From: Adineta steineri
Taxonomy: Eukaryota > Rotifera > Eurotatoria > Adinetida > Adinetidae
Assembly: GCA_905250115.1 (NCBI GenBank)
Contig: CAJNOI010000218.1
Coordinates: 1-64,000 of the forward strand
DNA: 64,000 nucleotides
Direction: 5' to 3'
The notes under the pieces were generated by a model. That model had not been told where the DNA came from. It was given only the letters and a program-made list of their open reading frames with translations, and did not search any database. Shown piece after piece: positions 1-13,990 of this stretch (the stretch's first letter is position 1; each line of letters begins with the position of its first letter). Made by a program: the position numbers and the translations under genes.

Positions 1-60
1 ACGTGGAGACGAAATAGTGTAGCCGCGAGGACTGAGCCTTGCGGAGCAAAATTATTTTAA

Positions 61-3000
61 TTATCTTTGATAAACTGAATATGAATATTTACTCGATATA
101 GCGTTATCTAAATTTTCACTATTCATTTGATTGAATTCTTGTGATAATGAAATGATCATTTGTCCAACAACATTTTGATTTCCACTTGAAAGTAATCGAA
201 CAATTGGATTATTTGTTATTGTACTCGACGAATTTATTATTTTATCAATTAAATCATTGATTGTTACGGAATCTGCAATAACATTAACAGACGATATATT
301 CACTTGTGCAACAGAACCAGCAAGATCTCGAACATAAACAACAAGATTAAGTGATGAAGTTTCATTATCACCAGCTGGTAATCGAACTTGAAAATTATCT
401 TCTGGTGAAAACGCAATCATTGTTCGTTGTGATATGTCTGTTGTCCATGCTAAAATGACAGAAAGTACAAAAGTCAGTTGGTAGTGAAAATAAAACATAC
501 TATATAATGAATAATCTTGTATTCCATCTACATCATACCAATCTGGACACGTAATAGTAAATAAAGTAGTTATAGTACCACCAAGCGGATTGATTGAACA
601 CGAACCATTTGCAGGCGGTTGATTAATAATAAAATTCAATGCACTTGTACTTATTGCGAATTGGAATGTATAAACAACTTCAAAACGCCAAAGACTTATT
701 TGAAGATTATTAAGAAATAATTGATCTGTTGCTGTGAAATTACTTGTGTTTGTACCTAAAATAATCAATAAATATATCTGATTATTAAAAAAACAAGTTT
801 TTTACCAAAAAACCAAATATTTTCATATAGAATCGTATTATTAAATAAAACCCATTGAGTAGAATTTGAAGATGTTGCATTGTCTGATCCTTGATAAATA
901 TTCCATTTAATACTTTGAAGACTTGTACAAGTTCCAATACAAAGAGTAAATAAAGCAACTTGTGTTGTTGGATTAAGAAGTTGAAATTCAAGATTTGGAA
1001 CACACATTGTTGATATTACACAACTAAAATAAATAGTTTTTATTGGAATAATTCAATTAAAAACTCATAAAGAATTTACCCAACAGCAATCAATTGTGGA
1101 TGAGTAATTTCAGTTGTAACCAATACATAACCTGTTGCCTGAATAGAAGAGTTCTTACGATTCTCCATATAAACCATAAATTGATAGATTTGATTTAATT
1201 GAAGTGAACCACCAAGAACTGTTAGAGATGAATTAGGTGATAAAGTTAAATTTCCGAATATCAATCCTGTTCCATTTCCTTTTTAAAAAATAATAAAAAT
1301 GATTGAATTAGATTTTCATTAATAATTTTACCTGATCGAGTTGACAAACATGATGGATTATAAGGATCAATTGTTGAATCATCAATTGATAATAATATTC
1401 CCTGTAGATTTGGGAAATTATATAAACCATAAATTCGACAATAATATGTATATTTCCATTTCTATGATTGAAAATAAAAATAAAATTATTTGAATATTCA
1501 CCTACAGATATTTATACTTACAGTTGCATCAAATGTATCTTCGTCAGGATCAACTGAAAATGTTCCAGGATCAAGTAAAAGATCCTGTTGATCACCTCGT
1601 GTTATCATAGATGTTCCTAGTTGCACAAGATTTGCTGTTATACCTGTTGCAGTTATTCTCACATAAACTGAAGATGATGATTTTAAATTAGGTGAATCAA
1701 TCAGTGTCACGGTTAAGGTTAATTGATAAACACCATAAGTAAGAGTTCTTGATGGAATATAAAGTTCACTATATGTTGTCATAACTTTTTCATTTAATAG
1801 AATCTCAAATGAACAGCTATTTGAAGTACAATTCTTTATTGTCCATTTTGTAGTTGTTGAAAGTGAACCATCACAGTTAAACTGAATCATTGAAGTAATG
1901 GAAAAATCTTGACTACGTCGATATGTTATTGGAGATGATAGAGATGATTGTCCAGGAATTAACGTAATTGTCGGTGAATAACAAGCTAATTTAGAAAAGA
2001 AAAATCGATAAATTATATTTTTTATATTATTCATATTATTACTTTCATTGATATCTAATCTTTGAGATGTTGTTATCGAAGCCGTGCTTGAAACTATTGT
2101 TGAGTCTTGTACTGTTGAAATGAATTCATCTAAGAATAATGATTAATGAAAAATGGAGAAAGACATTTTGATGAATATACCTTCCTGGATTTGTGTTGTA
2201 CTTTCAGCATCAGTCGTTTGGATAATACTTGTGGTACTGCTACTGCTGGTAGTAATGCTACTTGATGTACTACTGCTACTGATAGTAGTACTACTTGAAG
2301 TGATGCTACTACTCGTAGTAGTACTACTACCGGTGGTCGTAGTGCTACTGCTGCTCATGGTAGTACTACTTGAAGTACTGCTACTGCTCGTGGTAGTACT
2401 ACTACTGGTGGTAGTAGTGCTAGTTGAGGTACTGCTAGTGGTAGTGGTAGTACTACTACAGGTGGTAGTAGTGCTAGTTGAGGTACTGCTAGTGGTAGTG
2501 GTAGTACTACTTGTGGTACTGCTGCTGCTCGTTGTAGTACTGCTGGTGATGGTGGCAGTGGTAGTAGTGCTACTTGAAGTACTACTGCTACTACTTGTTA
2601 TACTGCTACCTGTAGTGCTGCTACTGCTCGTAGTGGTACTGGTAGCGGTGGTCGTGGCAGTGGTGCTACTTGAAGTACTGCTGCTGCTTGTAGTAGTGCT
2701 ACTTGTGGTGCTGCTGCTACTTGTTGTCGCACTAGTGGTAGTAGTAGTGCTACTTGAAGTACTACTGCTGCTCGTGGTGGTACTGCTTGTGGTGCTGCTG
2801 CTACTTGTTGTAGTACTAGTGGTGGTAGTGGTAGTAGTAGTAGTACTTGAAGTGCTGCTGCTGCTTGTAGTGGTGCTACTTGAGGTACTACTGCTTGTGG
2901 TGGTAGTGGTACTTGTGGTACTGCTGCTACTTGTTGTAGTACTTGTAGTGGTAGTAGTAGTAGTACTGCTAGTGGTGGTCGTGGTAGTAGTGGTACTTGA

Positions 3001-6000
3001 GGTGCTACTGCTGCTCGTACTAGTACTACTTGTGGTACTACTGCTACTTGTTGTAGTACTTGTGGTAGTAGTAGTAGTAGTAGTGGTACTTGTGGTAGTG
3101 CTACTGCTTGTAGTTGTACTGCTGGTGGTGGTAGTGGTAATAGTGCTACTTGTGGTACTGGTAGTGGTAGTGGTAGTGCTACTGCTCGTAGTAGTACTGC
3201 TAGTCGTAGTGCTACTCGTGGTACTAGTTGTAGTAGTAGTAGTGCTACTAGTGGTGGTGGTAGTACTACTTGTTGTACTGCTACTGCTTGTAGTCTTACT
3301 CGTGGTAGTAGTTGTAGTGCTAGTTATGGTACTACTGGTGCTGCTCGTAGTAGTAGTGGTGGTGGTAGTCGGTATTGCTGAAATATAAAACAATAGTACT
3401 GTATTCAGTTAAATTAGAGGGAAGTTATACTAAAAACATTAATACAAGATCAGATAATTCAGGCAACATATCATCTGATTTCTGTCAATTTTTTTAAATA
3501 ATAGTCGCAAAAAACTAATTATCAAGTAAAATTTCGTAATGTTCCATTTATACACAAACAAACTTACTGCAGTTGTTCGTTTGAAGAGTGAATTGTTGCA
3601 CTCGACTATTATTTCGATCAGTAACATATATATTTCCATAACTGTCAAAAGCCATACTTTGTGGAAATGATAATTGAGATGCAGATGAACCACCTCCTGA
3701 ACATCCTACTATACATCGAAAACCATAATAATTTGAAGCAACAATACGATGATTATAACTATCGACAATAAAAAGATAACTATTAGCATCAAGAACAATT
3801 CCAGTCGGATAGTTGAGTATAAAATTTGCTGATGATCCATTACCAACGATTGTCATTCCATTTAATTGACCAGTTTGAACGAATTGAATACGATTGTTGG
3901 CACAATCTGCAATATATAAGTTTAAACTACTATCAACATAGATTCCTTGAGGAGAATTAAGCATATTTGATAGTGATCCAGCAGTACCATTACCGGCTGC
4001 GATTGTCGGGATGGTTGTACCATTATTAAGTAAGAGTTTAACAACTTGATGAAGATTTTTAAGTGAACAATAAAGATTATTATTAACATCGATAAATAAA
4101 CCATAGCAACTTCCATTAACATTCATAACAGTTACACGGTTTGATGTATTAAATATATATTTATCAACTCGACCATATGAATAACCATTATCAATATAAA
4201 TGTCACCAGTAATAGACATAAAAAGACTGTATGGACTACTTAAATTACTATAACTATTACTTGTTGATGTAGTACTTCCTTGAGGCCATGATAAAATAGT
4301 GTTACTAACTCGATTAGGTACATACACAGTATTAATTCCATTAATAAAAATACCATAAGGTAATAAACCGGTTGTACTACTTGATGCAAAAGTTGATGCA
4401 TTCGAAAACCATGAAGCATTAGAACAAAATGTTGGTTGATTATATGACAGACCTAAAAATAAATCAATTAATACAAATATTACAATAATTCTATACTGAC
4501 TACATGAATTTGATGCTAAAATAAACTTTAAAATGCGACCATTAAAATAATCAGCAACAAATAAATTTCCATAAGTATCAAAACTTAAAGTTGACGGATA
4601 ATATAATTGATTCAATGCAGAACCAGCAACACTCGTACATCCAAATAAACATCGATAACCATATGGTCCTGATCCAATTATTCGATGATTATAACAATCC
4701 GCAATAAAAAGATATCCATTAGCATCAAGTGTTATTCCATATGGATTATTAAGTGTAATTGTACCCGGTGCACTAGCTCCTACTATGGTTGTTCCAGTAA
4801 ATACGTTTAGAGAAAATTTTTGAATTCTACTATTCAGACAATCTGCAACATATAAATTAAATTCCGTATCAACATAAATTCCCACGGGTTCATTCAATGT
4901 AGTTGCAGTTGCTCCAGCGGTACCTGTACCAGCAATAATTGATGATGTTGTTACATTATCATTTAACCATCGCTTGACAACTCGATGAGAATAAGTTGCT
5001 GCACAGTAAAGAACACTACTAGTGTCAATAAAAAGACCCCAGCATTCATTAGGAACTGTCAATGTAATACTACTTATATTTGAATTTGATGACCATTTAT
5101 CGACTCGACCATAACTTACACCATTATCAACATATAAGTCACCTTTTGGAGTAACAAAAACAGCATATGGTTGATTCAGACCACCAGAAACAATTCTATC
5201 TGGGATAATACTTCCTTCGAACCACATAACGACCCGATCATGATCTTGATCAGTTACATAAATAGTATTGGTAATACTGACAAAAATACCATATGGTCGT
5301 GTGCCAACTGTACTACTATTAGTAAATATAATACCATTTGTATACCAAGTTGTAGATGAACACAAATTTGGTTGATTAACAGTCACATCTAAGAAAAAAT
5401 GAAAATTGATCAGATATCTCGTTTGATTCTTTTAAAAAAAAATATTGTCAACTTATTCTTATGTAGAAGATTCAATCCAACAATTAAATTCAAACAAAAC
5501 GATAATTGCCCATTTTAGCTGTGTGAGTTTCGAGGAAGAAGAACAATAGTCTGCTGTTCTCAACTACCGTGCGATGTAAAGCAATGTCTAGAAACAGTTT
5601 CATAGGTGCAATATTTTCTTTGCGGATATTACGAGTTTTAGCCGTGGATAGAAAGACGATCGGCCTCAGAGTTCTTCAGCTGAATCATTGATCCATAGTA
5701 GCTCGGAACTTTGATCAAATGCTATACAGTAAAACTTCTCAATCACGAACACCATCAGAAGTGGTCAGAAGTGTTCACTCTAGGGAATGGAAGTATATTT
5801 TGTTGTGAGATGAAAGTAAAAATCCAGAAAAATTGTGGGTATGAGTATGGGCGTGAGTATCTATGGAAAGACAACATACATCTTACCCATACTCACACTC
5901 ACATCCACAATTAATGAGCCCTATTCAAGTTTCGCTTATCCGATCAGCTTCCTTGATCGCTTCTTGGATCTATCGGTAATTTGTCTCTAATCCTGTGGCC

Positions 6001-9000
6001 TACTTCAAAGCGAATTTGTGGTCACTAAGCAAAATGTGAATATGACTCATTGTATTTTTTCTTGCAGAATGAGCTCTCGGCGTGATGTTATTCCCTATTT
6101 ACACATACAGTGACTATATAACTCTCTGCTACATATAGGCAAGAGAAAAAGATGAACACAAACATAGTAAGAACATCATGAATAACACTACGGAGAGAGA
6201 TATTGAGATGTCAGATAAATCAAATATGTATAAGGTAACAAGTCGCGAGTAACTTTATTCGAAAACACGCTTTTAAAATGTTACATTTCCGACCCTTTTT
6301 AATGGTCATTCTCGGAGTTAGTATACCCCAAGTCGATAATGCCGAGCGCCGGAAACAAGTAGGTTTTATTGTAACCGATTCGTACTTCTTGACATGGTTA
6401 TTCATCTTATTAATACTATAACTATCTGAACTATCTAATAGAGACTATATGTTAATGTGAGGATTTTTGACAATAGAATGAAATGATTTATTGATACGGG
6501 CAAATCACTTTTATCCAATTCACTCATTGGAGTATTTTCTCTTGCTTATTAGATAATGAACAAAAAAGATTCTAGTATACTTACCATTAAAAGTATTTAT
6601 TATAAGAAATTTTTGAACTCGATAATTATGATCATCGGCAACAAATAGATTTCCATAAGTATCAAAACTTATATATGTTGGAGCATATAATTGATTTGGT
6701 GTCGAATCATAAGTGCCTGCACATCCAACTAAACAACGATATCCATTTGGTCCTGACGCAACGATACGATGATTGCCACGATCCGTAATGAAAAGATAAC
6801 CATCAACATCCAAAGTAATTGCGGCGGGTCTATAGAGATCAATAGTTCCAGTTGCTCCAGTACCCGCAAGCGTTTTACCAATTAGTTGTCTTGATGAAAA
6901 TAATTGTATTCGATCATTATAAGCATCAGCAACATATAAATTCAGATCTGTATCAACATAAATTCCTTGAGGACCATCAAGCGTGTTTGTTGTTGACACT
7001 GCACAATCTGCACCAGCAGCAACTTTCCACATGTCTGAATTTGTAGTCATTGATTTCACAATAACTCGATCGAGTGTATATATTGAACAATAAAGGTTAT
7101 TCTCAACATCGAGGAAAAGACCCCAACACGCGTCTTGCACATACATTGCTGGAACACTAACGGTTGAATTTGGTGTCCACTTATCGACGCGACCATATGA
7201 ATCACCGTTATCGACATAAACGTCACCATTAATAGCAACAAACATAACAAATGGATAGGATAAACCGCCGGAGATATTTCGTGTGGGTACGGTACTACCT
7301 TCATGCCATATTTGAATACGAGCTGTATTCCATTCACATACATATATCGTATTATTAGTATCAATAAATATAGAAGCAACCTCGCCGCCAATTACAGATG
7401 AATCGGCGAAAGTTATTCCGTTGGTACTCCATGAAGTATTTATACTGAATTTTGGTAGATTGTACGAAAGAACTAAAAAACATATTTATACAAAGTTCTT
7501 ATAAAAATTATTAAACTATATTAAAAGCGACAAAGCCACTCGGCCTTAATAATCCCGTGTTCGACAATGATATATAAATCATCTACTTTATACTTAGATA
7601 TTATGGATTCGAATACGCTTAACAATTTTTTTGGTTAGATTAATAGATTAGTTTAGTATATCAGAAACTCTTCACAGTCGTTCGAATCTTTTATCGCCTT
7701 CAGTTACCAACGCTCGAGAACTGAGAAATCGGAATTTTTCAACTGTCAGGAACTATTAGACAAAGCTACTTTGGTTTTCTAAATGATATATATCCAACTT
7801 GAAAATAGGAACGGTGAGTGTTGGTGGTAAGATCAAAAAAGTCATAAAAGAATTTAATCCCTTTCAAGGTCCCTTTGCTGGTAACTCATATATGCCTTTA
7901 TATTCATCTTAAAATTTTCTAGTCGGAACTGAACTACCTCTAGCTTAAGATGGTGCTGAGCTTGAAAATATCAGACGGGACTCGATGGATAGATCTAAAT
8001 TCGTCCTAACTGCTTGTAAATGCAATTTTGTACTTGAACAATGCTATTTGACATGGTTCAACTTTATAAGAGTAGAAAAGTAGATCAGATAGACCCATAG
8101 TAATCAATCAAAATCCTCGCTGGGAACAACCAGTTATCTGTATCACCGTCTATTTCTGTAGAAGAATTGCAGACACATCCCTATTTATCATGCCTTCGGC
8201 ACTTCTCTCGCAAAAAAGATGACCGCAGTCGACATTAAGTCACTTTCAAACATTCTGATAAAGAAATTACATACGTTTTGAAGACGATGCAGTTGTCAAA
8301 GTAGTATTGGTTGAAGTTACTATTAAAAAGAAATATAAACTATTAGTAAAGCATAATCGATAAGAAAATACCAGTAGATATAGTTGTTGCTGTTGTCGTT
8401 CCATCTATAAGAGAAATTGAATTAAAAAAGAATAGTTTCATTCAAAAACAAACACAGGACAAATTTTTCTCTCCCGAGTTTGAATATAAGGACATATATA
8501 AGTGTATTATGAATTTTGGTGAAGAAAATATTGACCCTCGTTCACTTATATCCATACCTGTCTATTGTTGAATGTGATACAATTAATTTTTACTTACTAC
8601 ATGAATTTGTAATCAGAAGAAATTTTTGAATTCTATTATTAGTTTGATCAGTAACAAATATGTTTCCATAACTATCAAAACTAAGAGTTAATGGGTTAGA
8701 TAACTGATACGATTGTGATCCCTGTCCAGAACAAGCTGCAATACATTGAAACCCATAAGCATTTGAACCAATAAGACGATGATTACTACTATCAATAATA
8801 TAGAGATATCCATCAGCATCAAGAATAACTGCAGTTGGATTGTTTATTATAATAGCTCCTGTTGATATTGTTGTTCCATTTAATTGTCCTGATAAAAACT
8901 TTTGAATTCGATGATTGGTACTATCAGCCACATACAAATTTAAATTATTATCGACAAAAATTCCACGAGGATTATAAAGTGTAAGCGGTGTTGTTCCAGC

Positions 9001-9893
9001 AGTACCTGTACCAGCGACTATACTCCATATATTTACACTTTTATCCAATGGTTGCATGACAATTTTATGCGAATTATACATTGAACAATAAAGCTTATTA
9101 CTGATGTCAACAAAAAGACCGTAGCATTGTGTGCAAACATACATCGCTGGAACACTACTATTTGAATTTGTTTCCCATTTGTCTACTCGCATATTTGAAT
9201 AGGCATTATCAACATAAATATCACCATTGTCTGTGGCGAAAAGGCTATAGGGTTTGATTAAACCACCAGCGATAGTTCTTGTGGGTATCGTATTGCCGTT
9301 AAGCCATACTTGGATCCGATTATTTGACTGATCAGCGACATAGACGGTATTATTTGAACTAACAAAAATACCAGTGGGACCTGTACCAACTATAGTGCTG
9401 TTCGCGAACGTTATTGCTGTAGAATTCCACGATGCATTTGCACAAAGTTTAGGTTTATTGTAGGAGATGCCTAGGTAAAATAAGAAAACTATGACTAGAA
9501 TTTGAACGATAAAGATTATTATAAACTCAAATGAAGCATTTAGTATTTTCGTTCGCGATATTACTCAAGGAAACATTCTAGAATATAATGAATGTCTTGA
9601 AAATGTAGTTATCATATTGAGTTTAACTATATACAGAAAATTTTACTGTGGTCTCAATCATCTCTCAGATTCTTATAGATCGAATAAATGTGATGTTTTA
9701 TTAATGAGATTTGTCGGAGATTTATGTACGAAAAAAGATCGAAGCTCAATAGTTTTACTTTCCTTAAAACAATTTTTGAAAAGTGTATCAAATACGCACC
9801 TGATATTGGTCCAATCAACAGCATCCACAACCAAATATGGAGAATGTCAAATAATATCATATATATATTATCTAAAATATAATTTATTGTCAT
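61..9893 (-). CDS. multi-exon NHL-repeat / mucin-like / REJ-domain surface protein (possibly continues past left edge)
   Basis: Exons inferred from GT..AG borders, 5' to 3' on the minus strand: 9893-9800 (ATG and hydrophobic signal-like leader), 9470-8598, 8404-8372, 8319-8275, 7472-6585, 5388-4501, 4452-3568, 3377-2181, 2129-2043, 1985-1522, 1461-1332, 1278-1080, 1023-806, 755-501, 449 to about 61. The four exons of 873-888 bp each encode one NHL module with repeated 'GIYVD..NLYVADxxNxRIQ' units, a predicted beta-propeller. The 33- and 45-bp exons and the 1.2-kb exon encode Thr/Ser-rich stalks. Downstream, 'GSCSINPLGGT', 'TLFTITCPDW' and 'KWKYTYYCRIYG' match REJ regions of polycystin-1-like proteins. 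Exons up to 2043 all join in phase 1. A stop occurs at 61-63, but a possible donor at 91-92 would let the gene run on to PLAT or TM exons outside the window. The 1.1-1.2-kb gaps between NHL exons could also separate two genes. The family call is strong; the single-gene model is an inference. Confidence 0.72.
2181..3377 (-). repeat. low-complexity Thr/Ser codon-repeat exon
   Basis: About 1.2 kb of ACT/AGT/AGC-type triplets forms a single exon encoding roughly 400 residues, almost all Thr and Ser. It is bounded by a TTTCAG acceptor just right of 3377 and a GTATAT donor just left of 2181, both in phase 1 with neighbouring exons. Such tracts usually form O-glycosylated stalks. Triplet expansion and contraction should make its length variable between alleles. 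The opposite strand is also open (Val/Leu runs) only because of the triplet pattern. Confidence 0.85.
5833..5910. repeat. telomere-like hairpin (copy 1)
   Basis: A G-rich arm starting TTGTGGGTATGAGTATGGG is followed by a ~23-bp loop and a C-rich arm ending CACATCCACAA. The outer ends are perfectly complementary (AATTGTGG/CCACAATT). It lies in the inferred 1.2-kb intron between two NHL exons. Confidence 0.8.
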
Positions 9894-12800
9894 ATTAAAT
9901 AGGTAGTGACATCTGATGGCAAAGTTACACGGATAAATTAAAACACTATTACGATTTTACTGATTTTTTTTTACTTACGACGATCTCTATGAGATACAAT
10001 TACGTATTATGTGTGGCATGTTTATATATCGCTTAGAAAAAAAATTTTGTGCAACGCAATTGATTGTAATAAAGTAATCCGACAAGAATTTTCTGATGTC
10101 GGACTGCTAATCTAGAGATTTATGAGCGATCCTATCATCTAAATTCCGATGAAACTATTATCTTGCGTGAGCATCGACTATCGTGGATAGTTAATACTTA
10201 TGACGATTTATTCATGCTTCAGAATTCTTTTTTCTTCAATAAAAAAACATTAAAAACGTTCTTTTTCAAGTATTTCAAATATATATCCTTTCTAATATAT
10301 ACAGAAATTGAATTTATTTTGTTGGTAACTGATTTCTATTATGAAACTAACTATATGCTATAATAGAATACGATTCCGGAGAGGTTTGTTTGTTGAGTGT
10401 TACTATCGTTAATATCGCTTTGTCTTTTCAGAGAACGACAAAAAATTTTACTTGTTAGAAATTATTTTTTCTTTGTTGTTTACCTAATGGGAAACATGTA
10501 CGACGTAGAAGTTAATATTTTAAAAATATTAATTTTTACATGATTACATTTTTTTTCTTTTATGTTTATCTCGTCGCTAAAAATTCAAACTGAAAGATAT
10601 AATCATATAACTGGGAGAAAAGGCATATAGGTGAATTTAACATCATATTCCTACAGAAAACTATCCCAAACGTTTAATACGGATCCCCAAAAAAATATGC
10701 AAAGATTTTACTCGAATGTAATGTTAACTTCACCTACGTAGGTAGTACATTAGAATAACTATATTAACAGCGTATGATGAACCAGTAAATTATTAGCTTG
10801 TGATATAGGTAAAACTCGTTGATGGATACTATAAAAAGTTAATTAAGATTAAGTCTACGCCAATTTCGAATATATAGATCTTCTCGAATTTATCTACTAT
10901 TTGTAATAGAAATAATTTATTTAGAATACCAAAGCAACGTTAAATATGAATGGTTACTAATAATATTATTAACATACCTCCTTTTACTTTCCTTCGATTT
11001 TTTTAAATCCATTTTTACGCAACATTTTTTACTGAATATTTTTCTCAGATGTTCGAAAAACTACATAATGATTAGATTTCATCTTACCTTTATTATATGA
11101 ATGTTTTTATTTATATATCTCTACAATATATTGTTATAAGGGAATGTGCATCTCCTCATTTTCTCAACTAAGAATATAATGTAATTGTTTTCATCTTTTC
11201 TTCTCTACCAAACATGGAAAAAAAAGAACGCTCTAGTTGCATTTGAAATACAAAGAAAAGAAACGCTATGAATACATTTTTTAATATAATAAGAAGAAAA
11301 AGTTTTACTCATTGCATTTGGATAAAGTAATTTTCATAACATAAAATACACTTATTCAAATAAACTGTGTTTTTTTTTGATAATATCATATAAAAGGCAG
11401 AAAAAATACTTTTTTCCTAATCGATTCTTACCTCTTGACAAAGATCTTTTCGTAACTTAAAACATCTATTAACCTGTATTTTTCGAAGAAAACAATTATA
11501 CTGAAGGCTGTTTCTCTAATGAAGTGTATTCCTGTTAATATTAAAAATAGCGCATCGAGATTCTCTTTTGAAAGTAGATCATTTTTCACAATACAGATGT
11601 TCACTGTCAATAATGTATTAAGAGAAACACCATCAGATTTCTGTATGATATGACTGACACCGTTTATCTAAGATTTACAGAATCATAATTATCTTAATCA
11701 AACAAAGGATATTTACTACATAATACACCACTTCTCAATAATTAACAAAGTAAACTTATCATTACTCTTTTTTCCGTGTCTTATATCTTGGGAATAAAAT
11801 AATGATTATCGTTTAGAATTACAAAAAACTTGTTTCTTTAAACACTTTCTTTAGTAAAAATAATTTGTTCATTTTCTTCAGAATTTCGATGGCATACTGT
11901 TGCTCGGCATCGTAGCATGATGATGATGCTTCTCTTTTCTTCTCTCATTGCTCTGATTGACAGTTCTCAAAATAAGAGAAGTTAACTACGTCATTAAAAT
12001 AAAAATAATTAGTTAAACCGAAAAATAAAATTCAATTCAAAACAATAATCGATAGAATTGTTCCACATTAATATCGTCTCATCATAATATGATAATAGAA
12101 TTTACCCATCTTTATGTAACTCAGTAAATATATATGTTTGTTAGTTGTTAATACTTATGAAATGTTTTTTTTTCCTATTCAAAATAAAGTAAGAATTTGT
12201 TGTACATTTAATTAAATAAAATTTCTTTGTGCAAAAAACATTATATTTCACAATAAATGAATGAACAAAAGAGAAAAGAATTTTTCTCCATTTAAAAGTA
12301 ACAGAACAAAAAGAATCACCTAGGATTTCTTTATCATGTGTTTAGAATTGTTATTACTCATGTAATATATCATTTACCAATATGTTTTGCTTAAAGACAG
12401 ATTATTATCAAATATTTCATGAAGATGTAAACAATAATTATAAGTCTTCTCTGTCTTATGTTTTGTGTATTCTCTTTTCTTGATAATGATGAAAGTGATC
12501 ATCGAAAATTCCGTATAATTTGCAGCAGTTGATTACTACTCTTACAAGTGAATTTATTTGTATCATTTTATTTTTTCCAATAACGTGCGAATATAAACAA
12601 TGGATGGCTTTAGTGCAATATATTTTTTATAAAAATTACTGTTGTAAATTTGTCTAATCGACCACAGTATAGAAATATTTTACGTAAATCTGTGTGGCAT
12701 TGCTATTCCTAACGAAATTGATAAATTGCATAATAGAAACAATCAAAAGATTAATATTTTTCGTGAATATAAAAGATCGTTAATAGCATTAGAAAACAGT

Positions 12801-13990
12801 TTTCTAGCTTATACATTCTGTTTTTATACAACTACACATTTTTAAATATATTACATGTTGTGCCATATATAGATAAAATTAAGCATGTGGAATTTACGAC
12901 AAATCTTCAAATAGGCAACATTCTATACCAATTTTGTCCTCTTCACCCGTAGCTTTTATTTGAATTTGTATACAATTAGATTCTGTTAGCTCTTGAACAT
13001 CGAGCATAAACCCAGTCGTGAGTATTTGATGTTAAGGATACTGAAATTACAGTGTGTATGTTTTCTAACAGAGTCACCGTACCTTTTACTTTCTTTTTTA
13101 TCATTTCTAGATTTTTAAATCTCAGCGTTTTTCATGTATTCTATCGATATTTTCATCTTTTATCGATTCATTTCTTTAAAAATATCGAGAACCGATTTCT
13201 ATCAACGTTTATTTATGCTATCATTTGTTTTCTTTTGATTACGTACTATCGCTATGAGCTTATATTTTATTTTCATTATCTTATTTATCAGTCTTGAATT
13301 CTTTTAGTTCTAAGATTATAATTAAGTCATAGTTTATCCTAAGGATGTCGTCGTTCCCCGTTCCTAGGAATAGAAAATGCATCTCATGTTGTTCATTGAT
13401 AGGATACGAGAAATTCAATATGAGTTCAGATTTCTTGAGAACTGCCTCACTCTCTAAAACTCTTAATATTCTTTTGAACTTTCTGAAGTTTATCAGAAAG
13501 TAAACCCAATATACTGTTTTAAAAATCGCTAATATTGCTGAAGTCGTGCATAAACTGATTGTGTAATTATCATATACGAGAGTGCTCCATGTATTTCCAC
13601 AATCTCGGCTATCGGAACGGGAACACAGCATTCTTTAATTGTTTCAAAATCATATGCGCTCGTTTGATTATATCATTTCTATATATATATATATCATTAA
13701 AACAACACTGATAATTGACAAATGAATGCGTTCACTTCCACCTAGTTGGTCATAATTGTTGCAGAAAATTACTTATGTTACATAGTTATTATGATGACGT
13801 ATATTCTTTCTCTCATGTGCTCTTTATTTTTGTCCTTAAAGATAATTCTAATTATACTAGATGTTGATATTATTCATCTGATAAAAATAACAAAGAAAAT
13901 CTTCTGTTCATTAAAAAATGAATTTATTTTTTACAATTACACGAACAATATAACAAAATTTTAAATAGGAGTCTTTTTTTTTCTGTTCGT
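9894..13990. other. gene-poor AT-rich interval
   Basis: About 4.1 kb between the start of the NHL/REJ gene and the 3' end of the GPCR gene. It has only short, strongly AT-biased open frames. A 116-codon minus-strand frame at 13281-13631 has one hydrophobic stretch but no family I recognise. A short (AT)n run lies near 13680-13692. I see no transposon ends. Confidence 0.6.

Noticed and set aside
1-60. Comparatively GC-rich stretch with CCGCGAGG...CCTTGCGG complementarity
   Set aside because: Too close to the window edge to tell whether it is the end of another repeat.
2153-3388. Long plus-strand open frame of Val/Leu runs opposite the Ser/Thr exon
   Set aside because: It is a by-product of triplet repeats. 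The minus frame has splice borders and fits neighbouring exons.
13281-13631. 116-codon minus-strand frame with a hydrophobic stretch
   Set aside because: No recognisable family or splice context. It could be a relic, but the support is too weak to list as a gene.
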